This document shows positions 1-12,600 of a stretch of DNA of 64,000 bases, in pieces (position 1 is the first letter of the stretch; each line of letters opens with the position of its first letter). The translations under genes were made by a program, and so were the position numbers. A model generated the notes under the pieces. That model searched no databases and was not told where the DNA came from. It saw only the letters and a list, made by a program, of their open reading frames with translations. The stretch covers positions 9,171,392-9,235,391 of the forward strand of contig LR746265.1 of assembly GCA_902729315.2 (NCBI GenBank), given 5' to 3'. The stretch is from Spirodela intermedia. Its lineage: Eukaryota; Streptophyta; Magnoliopsida; Alismatales; Araceae.

Positions 1-47
1 CCTGGTTTGAAACAAAAAACCGAAGAAGAGATCATCACTCCCGCTCA

Positions 48-81
<34 letters not shown>

Positions 82-1325
82 ATATATATGTATCTATCCT
101 ATCTCCGTATGTATCTATCTGTCTATCTATCTCAGAATCTGCGTGGTTGTACCTGATAGAGCGGGCCTGGTTGAGGGAGTAGTCGATCTGGATGGTGGGT
201 CCACCAGGGGGTGGGCCGGGGGGTCCGGCGGCCCCGCCGTTGGAGTAGCGGAGGACGGCGGTGGTGGCGATGACGGGGCTGGTGAAGCGGCTGGAGACGA
301 CGATGTGGTAGTCCCGGGGGAGCTGGTCGGCCGTCAGGAGGACCGAGTAGGACTGGCCCACGTGGACGTCCAGGTTGGAGTAGGAGCTCTGGAGGGTGTG
401 GGAGCCTTCCACCTCCACCAGCTTCATCGTGTGGCCTTCGAATCTGATGTTGAAGGACTGGGTCAACCCCACGTTCGATATCCTGAACCTGTATGTTTTA
501 CCTACATAAATTATCATATTTAGTTACCATCTTCTGGGAAAAAGAGGGCGTCACAAAGAAAATCATCACCAAAACGAATAATACATCTCACGTGCGCGGG
601 CAAAAAGCATTGAGTTCCTTAAACAAATTAATCGAGAATAAAATGAGAAACCAAACCGGATACATTAATTATGATATTAAGTAAGAACGACTTACGACGG
701 ATACTTTCTCTAAATAAATGATGCCATTTATAAGGTTAATTATTTATTTCTTTAAAAAAAAATCACCTTGATCCACGGTGAAGGAGGTCCCACCCAATCC
801 GCGGCCGTTGATGACAAGCCCATCTGGGAAGGGAAGATCCTGGCCGTTATCCAACAGCGCCTTCAAGTCCTGTCAAAGGAAGGGCCACGTTGCGGCGAGG
901 ATTTTATGATCCACAGAGTGAAAAGGCAGAGAAGGTAGATAATTTATAGAAAAATAAGGCATGTCAAGAGCGGTTCAATTAGAAAATAAAAAAATAAAAA
1001 AACCAAAGCAGGGTTTATGTAGCGAAGAAACCGATTGGTACGAGTTTCAGGTATTGATGCGTGCCGACCAGATTTCCATCCCCTTCATCAAAATTGGCCA
1101 CTTGAGCTCAATATCTAAACCAGAAAACTGAGTCCACAGGGCCTCGTACGCACGCCCGATGATGACTTGTGGTGAATCCGCAACGTGACGAACGAAATAT
1201 GAAGAATTTGCAGAAGAGACGTGCCATCATATCACGTCATGTGGGTCAACATGACCGGACAGAAGCTCGCCGAAATAGAAAGTTGTCTATAAACATAGAA
1301 AGTTCTAGACAAATACATCTCTATC

Positions 1326-1362
<37 letters not shown>

Positions 1363-3078
1363 TGAGAGAGAGCGAATGAAATTCTGCATTAATACAATTG
1401 CAGAACTGCATATATAGACGTAGATATATATATATACATTGCTAAAAACTTGGTATAGCTAAAATAGGAAAGTTAGAACAAATCTATAAAGATTGAAACG
1501 TTCATTGCTAAAAACAGGAAACTTGTGTGTTATAATAAGATTTCCGGGAACGCTAGAAAATAAGGAAAACTGGGGGAGATATGCCATTGATAGACTGACC
1601 GTGTGATTGGCCTTGAACCAGTCGCCGGCCAAGATGGTGTAGTCCGCGGCGGGCGGGGGGAATGGCACCGGGATCCTGGGTCGGCTCAGGATTCTTAAGC
1701 CTCCGAACCCCCCCGCCGCCTTGTGGAAGGCCAGCGACGGGAAGTAGAAGTAGCTCCCGATCTGGTCCTTCACCTGAAGGATGTACGTGAAGTTCCGACC
1801 CGGCGGGATGGGGCAGTTCGTGCCCAGCACCCCGTCCTGCCATGAGTTCCTCCTCTGCTGAATCCCGTTCCTGAAAGAACCCAAGACCAATCCGAAGCGC
1901 CACGTGAGAAAATCTACCAATCACAAAACTTCCTCGAGGATAAAAAACTACAAGACAGCAAAGTCGGCGCGTGCATGATTTGCAGGCGTGGGCTAAGATT
2001 TCTTCCACGCTGCTGCAACGAAAGCTTGAACAGTGTTTAAACCTAATCAAGATAAGATTTAATCTTCCGCACAATCTAAAACCGCCATCCAGTTCTAACC
2101 ACGTGTCATGATCCGCAGACTACTGCCGAGGAAAATCGGGAAATTCCATTATTTTGGATTCGATCAGAGATAAATACATGCAATATAAATATCACACAAT
2201 GTGGCATATCCCGGCTTGATTGATTATGCCCGGTTTCATGACTATTTATTAAGCCCATTCAGGAGATCCGAAAATCGAATAGCCTGGTGGGGCCATCGCT
2301 TAGCGTGTGGTCGCAGACTTGGTTGTCTTTTCGGGAAAATCAGCTGGACCGCTGTCTCCCCCAATCGAAATACCGCCGGCGCAATTCTTAGCTGGGTCAC
2401 ACTAGGACTCTCAAGCACATGGGGGGGGGGTGGGCGTCGAAGTCCACCGTGGGATCTCGATCAGAGGGTGGGTTGCAGACGCCAGAGAGGCGCACGTGAC
2501 TCATCCCGGATATTACAGATTCCCGCCGCGCCACCCCGCCCAGAGGAGCGAGATTTAAAAAGGTGTCTTGATTGTATGCATTCACACGCACATAATAAAA
2601 ACAATTAGGTTAGTGCCCTCCTTCGTAGTAATATCCCGAAAACCAGGCTTCAAACTTTTCTCCCCTAATTTTTAATTTTAGAAAAGAGGAGAAAAATTTC
2701 AAAGGAAAACTGCAAAAAAGTCCTCAAGACCAAAGTTTGCTATTGAAAAGGCCCTGCCGTAAAGAGGTGGTTCTTCTTTTCTTGCCACGAGCATAAATGA
2801 GGGTACCTTCGAAAACATGTTTTCGAAAGCGGAAAACAGGCAAGATCGGCAATGGAAATCTAAGCTAAGATAAATACTCTCAACGATAAAAATAGTTTCT
2901 TGCTTATAAATTCATATTTGTGAGATGTACTTTCCTGACAGAAAATCAGATGCACCGGGCAGATATCCTAATTAGAAGGCAATGGTGACTTTTTGTCTAT
3001 AGTAAATTTTACAAGGGCTATTACGAAAAAGGACCGAAAACACGTCTAATCTCACATGGGATGGGAAACGGTAAACGT

Positions 3079-3117
<39 letters not shown>

Positions 3118-3660
3118 GAACGAAAACATATCCAAATAAATCCAAAGTGAAGAGGAAATTTCCTCCGAGAGAGAGAGAGAGAGAGAAAGAGAATAAGAGG
3201 GAGATAGCGCACGCAAAGAGGAGAGGGGGGAAGAAGATGGGGTGGAGGAACGGACCAGGAGAGGAGGAATGGCTCCGCCAGGCTGTTGTGGACGTTGATG
3301 ATCAGGTTGTCATTGGTCACCGCCTCAATCGGCGGCCCCGGGAACATGCCGTTGATCAGTATTCCCTGCCGCCACCCGGCCGCCGAGCACACGGAGACGC
3401 CGTCAGATATGAATCGAGCAATAGCAATGGAAGAGGAACGACAGAGGAGAAATGGCCAGCAGTCAGACCTGCTGCTTGACGCCGAGGGGCCAGATGTCGC
3501 CGTAGGTCACATTCCAGGTGAAGAAGCGGTACGGATCCTCTGCCTCAGCGACAGAGACGAGGAGCGGAACCGCGACGCAGCAGCAGAGGATCAATGCCGC
3601 CGCCGCAGAAGGAGACGAGGCGGAACCGGAGCAGAGGATCCCCCGCCGCCTTCCTCCCAT
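1..3660 (-). CDS. SKU5-similar (SKS) multicopper-oxidase-like protein, 5' part of gene; 3' exons off the left edge
   Basis: Exons that join in phase are 3469-3660, 3256-3365, 1600-1870, 767-869 and 153-501, all on the minus strand with GT-AG borders. They encode about 341 residues of a family normally near 540. The start ATG at 3660 opens a hydrophobic signal peptide of about 40 residues (LILCCCVAVPLLVSVAEA), followed by FFTWNVTYG and GILINGMFPGPP, the family's N-terminal cupredoxin. Exon 3 carries WNGIQQRRNSWQDG and the conserved DQIGSYFYFPSLAFHKAAGG. Exon 5 carries KLVEVEGSHTLQ and the SLNQARSIR region. The position where true ascorbate oxidases have a copper-binding HWHG reads SWNG, as expected for the catalytically silent SKS group. 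These are extracellular, often GPI-anchored proteins linked to cell-wall expansion; the anchor would be off-window. The intron at 1871-3255 (1.4 kb) shows nothing recognisable. The class is certain; the particular SKS paralogue is not. Confidence 0.9.
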
Positions 3661-4705
3661 GTCGCCGTCCGTGGGCTCGCTCCCACCGCTTCTCCCCTGC
3701 TCTCAGCTGCCTAACGCGGCGAGGGAATTAAAAGAGAGTTATGAACGATAGCTAGAGAGAGAGAGAGAGAGAGGTAGCGGCAGGCAGAGGACGTGGGTTC
3801 CCCCTCTTAAGAAGACTCTCCCGACTGTGCGGTTGTTGAATGCGGGGGAGTTGGCGGAGGGGGGGCATCTCAACAGCCGCATTGTAAGAATACACCTAGA
3901 AAGATTTTTCATCGTATATATACTCTCGTGCCTAATAAATTTTTTGAACAAAACGACATAATCCTCGACTGAATCTAACAAAAAAAAAAAATTAAAATCT
4001 TCGAATAAGAAGGAAAACTTATGCTCGATAGCATCAACATGGCGAAATAAATAACTAAAATAATAAATATTATTAACCACCTGTCCAAATAGTTTAATAA
4101 TAATATATGGCTGGAGGCTTCCATTTTTACTTCCATTCGTAGAAACCCAATATTCATATATTATGCCAGCTCCATTTGGGTTTACATTTAATAAACATTA
4201 CTGCTTATATATGTATATATATAATAGGAGTAAATATTTTAACTTGCGAAAATACCCCTGTCCGAATTCCGAGGCCTGCTGCGGCGTGGAGTGTCGGACT
4301 GCGCCGCGTTCGCGGTCAAGAGTGACCACAAGCTTCCGCTCACCGCGGAGGATAGGCGCGCCGCGTCGACTCACCGCCGCCGGGCGGGAGCTCAACTGAG
4401 ATAGAGAGATGGAGGCTTGGGGGTGCGGCAGCGGTGACCGCATCCGCCCGACGACGACACAGTTGGAGTCGAGCTGGCGACGGCTGGCGCGGCCTGCTCG
4501 CACGGACAATCGCGCCGTTAAAATCCCCGACAAAAAAATAGATCGGTAGTTTACCAGTTTGACTGGCCCCACCACGTTAACTCACCCGAAGCTGCTACTT
4601 CCGTTCAGTTTCATTGTCCGACAGTAAACCCTGTTGATCGGGGTCAACACGAGGTCGACACGACGTCAACTCTCCATTGCTGCTGCTTCTGCCCCGCCCT
4701 CCCCG

Positions 4706-4737
<32 letters not shown>

Positions 4738-5008
4738 GACAGAGATGCGCTGGTAGTTGGAAATATGAACGCATGAACAGGACTAAAAGAAAGTTTAGTT
4801 TTCGACGTTTATAGTAATTATTTTAGCGGCATGCATTTATTTAAAAAATATATATTCCATAACAATAGCTGCCATGTTGAGGACGTCCCTTGCGCGCCAG
4901 CGGGGCGGCGGGCCGAATGGTCAAATCTGCACGTGCGAGCAATCAGAGTGGGGGCCAAAGTGAGCGTGACGGTTTAACGCGCGTCGGTGGCGCCGCCGTG
5001 GCGGCGAC

Positions 5009-5009
<1 letters not shown>

Positions 5010-5050
<41 letters not shown>
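5010..5050. repeat. (CGG)n trinucleotide microsatellite
   Basis: About 13 perfect CGG units lie inside a locally GC-rich segment with no convincing gene around it. Read as protein it gives only poly-Arg on one strand and poly-Arg/Pro on the other. Confidence 0.95.
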
Positions 5051-5051
<1 letters not shown>

Positions 5052-6175
5052 CCTGGGTCAGTTTGCATAAGGGCCCGCTGTGGCGGGTGGGACGGCGTCA
5101 TTGGCAGTGTCTGCGCGTCGGTGAGCTGGCCCACACGTGTGGGTCGCTCTCGAGAACGCGTGGCGCAATCCAGGCCGCTGGAGTTTAAATCGCCGAGTCC
5201 CTTATGCAAGGGATCTGGAATAAAGGGTACTCGGCGTACATAAATACATGTGCTTTGCTGATGATTGTACCGATAAATATGCAATGCCATTATCGTGGGG
5301 GCCAATTGGGTGACGAGAGAGAGAGAGAGAGAAGAGGGGAGGTGCACCATTCGGTGGAGGATACCCCGACGAGGGTGATATTCTCATAAATAAATCATAC
5401 ACGTTCTATCTGGTAAAGAGTCGCCAAGAAAGTTTGTTAATTTATTTCCCAATGGGTCCAATTTTCACAATAATCATTTTACAGGACTGCAAAGGCAGGG
5501 AACTGGGTGGAGATGACAGTCGAGAAGAGAGAGAGAGAGAGAGCCACTAACAAGGGTTGAGGAATCCGAGGGAAAGGGAAGGGAAGGTGAAGTAACAAGG
5601 AACCTCCGAGGTAGACATTTTTTATGAATAAGGAAGGAATCGATGGGCTTTTTTTTCTCTTCTTTTTTTCTTCTTTTTTTTTGGAAAAAAAACACGCCAA
5701 GAAAAGCTCAAAAACAGGAGAAGAAACTAGAGAATGAGTCGTTTTTTAAAACATTTCGAATAATTGGTTACATAGAGCACATGCAGAGCACACTAAGGAA
5801 CCTTCGTGGAAGACCAGATGCCCTGGACCACCCCCCTCTATTTGGCTTATGCTGTGCATTCCGGAGAGAGCCAGTGAAAGTACGCCGCCGGACAGAACGA
5901 GGATAAGTAGAAACTGAACAAAACTGGGACGACAACGATTTAAGATACGCCGACATTGAAAAACTAGGGCTTCTTTCGTGTGAAAGCATTGCTCAAGTTG
6001 ACTCCTCTTCGCTTAAAATTGGTATGTTTTATATATATATATAAATATCCATGGATAGCAGGGCGGTAGATATCTCACGTGGGCATCACAGAAAGAGAGA
6101 GAGAGAGAGATGTTGAAGATACCATCAGATTTACCTTGTGTGGGGAGGCGGTGAAACATGAGATACCAGGTCTCC

Positions 6176-6180
<5 letters not shown>

Positions 6181-6232
<52 letters not shown>
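6181..6232. repeat. (CT)n microsatellite
   Basis: About 26 perfect dinucleotide units. They lie 450 bases downstream of the stop codon of the minus-strand helicase gene. Confidence 0.97.
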
Positions 6233-6237
<5 letters not shown>

Positions 6238-6685
6238 GCTGAGTGTGACATGTTTCTGTCGGTCGCACTGCCCCTCTCAGGACTCCCTTGGAAATGCAAA
6301 ATTGCGAGGAACTTTGGGTGTAGAACTGGCCCTACGAAGGCATGAGAAGCTAAAAGCTTTCAGATGGGCAATCCCAAAGAAATACCCTCTTTGCTGGACG
6401 ACTGTACCTCTTCTGAACAAAAGGCAGGTCTGACGGAGGGAAACCCAGATAGAAACATCCCCAGAAAGGCCCAACTCGAGAGAAGGAACTTCCTAACACA
6501 AGTCAACGTGGAAGGAGGAGGGCACATGCTTTCTGACTAGCGACTGATCCTATAATGGGCCGCCTGATTCATTCTAACACCATTCAAGGCATACACATCC
6601 TTGTGGCTGCTCACCCACCATAAGCATGAGCAAAAATAGTAAGCGCAGAGCAAAAACAACGCCGTACCTTACGGCGTTGACTCCG

Positions 6686-9600
6686 TCAGTTCTGGAAGAG
6701 AAACTTCAAGTCCTCCTCAGTCAGCTTCGCCATGGCATCCGCGGAGTCGCCCACCGTCCTGTCCCACCACGGTCAACGTCAGATTGATTACCCCGTTCTC
6801 CTCTCCACAGTGAGTGGTTGAAGCGGGGGTGGTAGTAGGGGGCAGATGGTAGTATATTTTGACCCACCCTTCGAAGACCATCTCCTTCTTCTTCTGCAAC
6901 TGCAGGATCCTCTCCTCGATCGTGTCCTCGATCAGGAATCTGACGGTCCTGATCGGCTTGTGCTGCCCGATCCGGTGGATCCGGTCCTGGGCCTGGCGCT
7001 CCACCGCCGGGTTCCACCAGGGGTCCATCAGGAACACCTGCCATGAAAGACCATTTCAAGGTGGGGACCACCGTGGAGAAGGAGACCGAGAGAGGGGGGG
7101 GGGGCAGACAGTTATTTACATGAGAGGCGACTGTGAGGTTGAGGGCGACCCCACCAGCCTTCAAGCTCATGAGGAAGATCTTACAGTCCGCGTCCTCAGT
7201 GAAGGAGCTGATCGCCCTCTCCCTCTCTGCAAGGCTCATGCTTCCCACCAGCTGAACACAGCTCACCCCAGACTGCCAAAAAAACATACAAATACATAAT
7301 TACATAAATGAATGAATGAATATATAAATAAATAAATAGATTGGGAGGGTGGTGGTGGTCGGGGGGTACCAGCACCAGGGAGTACTTTATGAGATCCAGG
7401 AAAGATGTGAACTGACTGAATACTATTCCTTTCGCTGAGCTATCAGCCTCAGCCATGAGCATTATCTCCTCTTTCTGCAACGCGAGAGAGAAGAAATCTA
7501 AAATATAAAGATTTTAAAGGATTTTTAAAACAAGACCCTCAGTCTATATGTAGATGGAGAAAATTATTTGCTGTTGATTGAATTAGAAACTAAAGTGAAA
7601 CAAGAACAAATCCAAAGTGATCACCCGAGGGAGAGAAGACTGATCCCTTTTTGATGGAGAAAAGGAGCATATCTATCATCATGTGATTGCTCTGGCTTTT
7701 CCTTTTTGACGATTTTTTTTCTAACTTTGTATCCATTGAGCTTACCATACTCCAACCGGATGATCCACAAGAACTACAGAATCGGCTAGACAGCCAAAGA
7801 TCAGCTTCGACTTTTCTTGCACAGGGCTGTTTTGTATATATCCTAAAATTAGGCAGAAAATGGAAGAGATCCCAGACAATGTGGGCTTTCACGACGATTT
7901 TCAAACAAGTATTATTAAGCATAGAAGCAAAGTCAATCTAAGTGTATGTTTTTTGTTTTTTGTTTTTTTTTTTCCCTCCAAGCAAACCGTCATTTACTGG
8001 TAGGTATCAAGAACGATCCAAATCACCAGGAAGCATAGAACTTCTTGCTCCTCTATGCAGACTAGCCAGCACAAATCACAAAGCAGGAAGCATGCGGCTT
8101 CATTTTAAGAAAAGAAAACAGTTTCAGAGACTGAAAGTTGAAACTATTTTAAAAGTTTTTAATCTGTGAAACATGAGTAGACAACATTGCTCAAAAGGAA
8201 AACAGACTCATTAGCAAGTTATATGTCAGTGGAGAAGAGAACAAGATCCAACACAACTTGAAAATAGTGGGCCATTTTGGGAACTCGAAATCACAGAGAT
8301 AGCAATACTTAGTTCCAGCAGAAGTAGATGGTATGTGGCATTGAAGCCAGGGCTCGTCGTTCAGTTGACTAACACTGTCTAACGACTCTCCAGCAGCATC
8401 CAAAGCTCAGGTAAAAACTGGCAATGAACTGAAATAGCTTTATGATAAGTGAAAAAGTCTCTCCATCTAGCCGGTACATTTTAAAAAATAGGCAGAAACA
8501 GAAAACAACAAGGATTATTTCACCAAGGATATCATATATACACAAGTCAACCTGTTCTGTCCACACGGATCATAAGGTATGGCAGAGTCATAGCCTGAAT
8601 GTTAACGATTGGACATTATGGATCACATCCAGTGTGGCAATTGAATCATAGATGCATTCACCATTGAGAGGATTCTGATTCACAAGCATGAAACAAGAAC
8701 AATGTACGAAAAAAAAACGAAAAACAACGTCTTCAAATCCAAATAGTGGAGAATAGAATTTAACGCATTCTCCATAAATCCAGAAGGGTGGAAAATAGTA
8801 CCAGAGCATCAATCTTGGTGCTAGTTTTGAACTTTTGAATATTTAATCGGTTCAGGATACTCGAATGTTTAAAACCTATGATACTGTTTTCGGCCCGCTT
8901 TTCCCCTGAGTTAGCTGTCGTCAAGTCAACCGTAAGAGGTTTTGAACATGATGGACATGAGACAGTTCTGAGAGCTGGTGTGATATCCAATAAGCAAGCT
9001 CTGCAGAAAGAATGATCACAGGAGGTAACCTGAAGTTGAAAGAGAGTGGTTAAGAGAAAGAACCCACTATCTCCGCATAAGTAATCAATGTAAAACCAGA
9101 AAAAATAAGATCTCACCACTGGATCCTCAGCAGGATCATGGCAAATGCCACAATAGCCCGCAGAAGTATTTTCATTGCTTTCATTTGGCGCATCAACAGT
9201 TCTTGAATAGACGACGAGATATGGATGATCAACAGCCTGCAGTTAAACAACAACACATTTGCAGGATGAAGTATAGTCGAAGGTAAATGACACAAGAAAT
9301 TTACCGATCAGCAGAGAACTTGCAGGCATTGAACAGTTCAACTGCCTTAAACTCTCCCTAATTTTTTTTTATCTAGCACAATGATCTTCAAGCATGTGTA
9401 AAATGAATATTACATCATTCCTAATTCAACAATCGTAATAAAATTTGATTGGAATACATGCCAAACAGTTGATGATGACTTCAAAAAGATTAAGCATGAA
9501 AAATTCAATAGACCCTAATGACAAGAAAAAATATATAGATACATGAGCAGAAACCATTTTTCATGATTAAAAGTGATTGATATCAGACCTGACGCAACCT

Positions 9601-12600
9601 TGTAAGAAGATCAAAGATATGAGCATAATTGTTCATCAAGGTTCCAGCAGAAACGTAACTGCAAAAGGAAACGAATAATTCATGCATCTTAACTACAGGA
9701 AGTAAAGAATTTCAATACGTCTAATGTAAATAGACATGCTCATGGCCATTCGTTTGGTACTAATAAAAAGGAATGTGATCGAAGAGGTCAATGTTTCAAA
9801 GGTAATCAAGATCAATATGAAAGCTAGCCACATATAACTGCTATCAAATAACTTGTCACATTAATGGGATCTCCATGGTTTGTGATTCCATGAAAGTCCG
9901 CAGCAACTTGAGACTACTTGCTGTTCCTATCTCTAATTCTAGAATTTTTCATGAGGATAGCCAATCGAGAAATTCACAAGATCAACGGACAAGAAACTTC
10001 ATTCCTCTGTATTTAAGGGCAAGAATGAAAAAAGGACCGATTTCACCCCGAATACCCATTTCAGAACTTTGGGTGGCACTGTGCCATTGAAGGAAGAGAT
10101 GGCATCCGAAAAAATACAACGAAAAAAAAAAGAATCGATAATGAGATTAAATGGTCTAATTATGGAAGATAGCCGCATACAGGTTATCATTCATCAAGCA
10201 TACCATAGGATATTTAACCAAAACTTAGGAAGCTGAAAGGAAAAAAGAAGAGGAGTCTCAGGGTCAATCGGATGTACTAAATAGTTTTTATCACGTTAAG
10301 CAAACAGTTTCTACAATACGTCGCATTTCAAAAGAATTTCGTGAGATAGTTACTTGTTTAGATATTATCACTTAATTTTGATGGTAATAGATTTGCTTTC
10401 CGAGGAAAAATGTGCTCAATGCTTTGATCTCAAGTATCTTTTTAGTAACCAGTGGATCTTTTCTTTTGAAAGTAGTTGTCAGTGCCTAGTTCAAATGCGG
10501 AAAGCTTTCAAACTACATAGACGTCATTGTGTGGACGGTTATTTCTTAAAGAAATACTCCACAAGATTTGTCTAAAATTGATATGAATTTTCTTTTATTT
10601 TTAATCCGAAGGTCAATGATATGTCAACATCCCATCTGTTTTCCTCTATAACTCTTCAAAACGTTTTTAGATAAGTGGAATGTAAATTCACTCATCCTGG
10701 ATGTTTCATTCTGGTAGAATCACGCCACCAGGATTCTGGTAAAATTCACGGACTGAGGTCCTGATATCTAGATGTCAGGTTGAAAGCTTCAAGGCAAAGT
10801 ATCAGATTAACTTGAGATTATTTCTTTTTATTTCATTAACTTATTGCCAGTAATTTTTCAACAGACTGGGGATACGAAGGTACTTTAATTATTCTCCAAA
10901 CCCTAACAAAGATACATCAATTCACAGGCAGATATGTGTCGTGGAATGAGCGTCGTCAGATACTCAGGGTACAGTCTCCAGAAACAACTTAACCGTGCAC
11001 GAAGTCAAAACATTCCAGTATGCATTGGTCCCAGTCATAAGGAATCCTACATTTTCCCCAGACCATCAATGCAGTTCTTCATAAAATTTGACCAAGCATT
11101 ATATAACCTGAAAGAGTTGGTCACGTTCCAATAAAAAAATAAACCACTAGACACAAATGCCCACCTCCAAACAAAATGCCCATTAATCACCACCTCTGTT
11201 GAAACATAATATGGAGATAAACGGAAGACATTTTCAAATAAAAGAACAAATTATAAAGATCATGTTTACCCCATGCTACAAAAAGAAGAAAATAAATAAG
11301 ATAGGCCAGATGTATTTACGTGCCAAACTGAGTCTGACTTTGTGTATACAAGGCTTCATAAAATTCATGTTCATTGCTATCCAAAGCATCTCGCCTTAAA
11401 CAAACCTAAACAAAAAATTATGATGTTACGCTCGAAGTATATATTACAGAGAAGTAAAAAAAGCTCAAGTTTTTGAGAGCAGATATGCAGATGGTGTTAT
11501 GAATCCTTGTACTTACAATTCTTGGCGGCAGAACTAGGTCTGCTGCTCTGCCTTTCTTGGTACGTCTTAGCACAATGCTTTTCAATAGCTTCTCCTTCAG
11601 CAGAATCATAGCTCTTTTTCCCTCGATCAAATGTCCCTTGGTTTGTATTGGTTTAGTTATATACTAATAGGAGAAGGTAGAATATTAGGAAGACACCAGC
11701 ACAGTAACATCTAGTTCCTCAAGCACATTCTTAGAAATATTACGTGACTTACTCTATTCCACCAGCAAAAATGTCTTGCTGACCCATGAGCACAATTTTC
11801 ACAGTGCACAGAAGTACTGAAATATCCCAATGAGATGACCAATTTTGTTACCAAGAACATAAGCATCATATATGCAGACAAAATTAACAAACAAGAGACG
11901 AATTGCAAAAATGTCAACAAAATACAAATAAATGAAAAAACTACAATCCACAAGCTAGATAGCTTTTTCAAGAGTGTATTTAAGTTGGATATGGCATAAT
12001 GCAGAAAAACCAAACAATTAAGAAAATAAATTTAATATTTTGCACAATCCACATTAATTCCGCCACATGGACAAGACCCATATCAGATAAGTATAATTAC
12101 CCAGTCACATACAATATGATTTAGAAAACTTACAAACAACAAGCCAGAACATTGAAAACGAGCTTTCTTGGTAAAAGTATGAAGAAATCTAAATTCTTAC
12201 ATATAAAACCGGATCATTGGGAATTGAGGCTAAATTTAAGAACGGACATTGCACATAGTCATCTCCCCTCCATGATATAAGAACTCAAGGATGTGCCCAG
12301 CTAATGGGAATCTACTGTATCATCAGACCAGCATCCCCGCAATATTCATTAAGAGAATAATAACGTAAAATTAGGTTCAACAAATTACTCAATAGGGATA
12401 TGAGTTCAATAAACAGCATACAACATCTTATGCTGATAATAGACGCATGTATCCCGATGGATGAATTTCAGGTCAACATCATTGGGTCAAGACACAAAAG
12501 AGCCTTCTTACAGCCACCAGGTTCCATTTACCTCTCCCTCAAACTTAGCGTTGAAGTCTCTCATGGTTACCTTGCTCAAATCTAGGAATAGATGATCTCC

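Larger units (their letters stand above)
3661..6685. other. Intergenic region between SKS 5' end and RAD16-like 3' end
   Basis: No coding sequence was recognised. The stretch must contain the SKS promoter (right after 3660) and the 3' flank of the helicase gene. It is marked by simple repeats: GA near 3751-3772, CT near 4706-4733, a CGG tract at 5010-5050, GA near 5317-5332 and 5527-5542, and a 52-base CT tract at 6181-6232. A GC-rich island at about 4,890-5,200 stands out from AT-rich flanks. Reading frames through the repeats give only Ser/Leu or Arg/Glu runs. Confidence 0.6.

Noticed and set aside
6079-6433. Ser/Leu-rich frames across the CT tract at 6181-6232
   Set aside because: Translation of a microsatellite; no evidence of selection or family.
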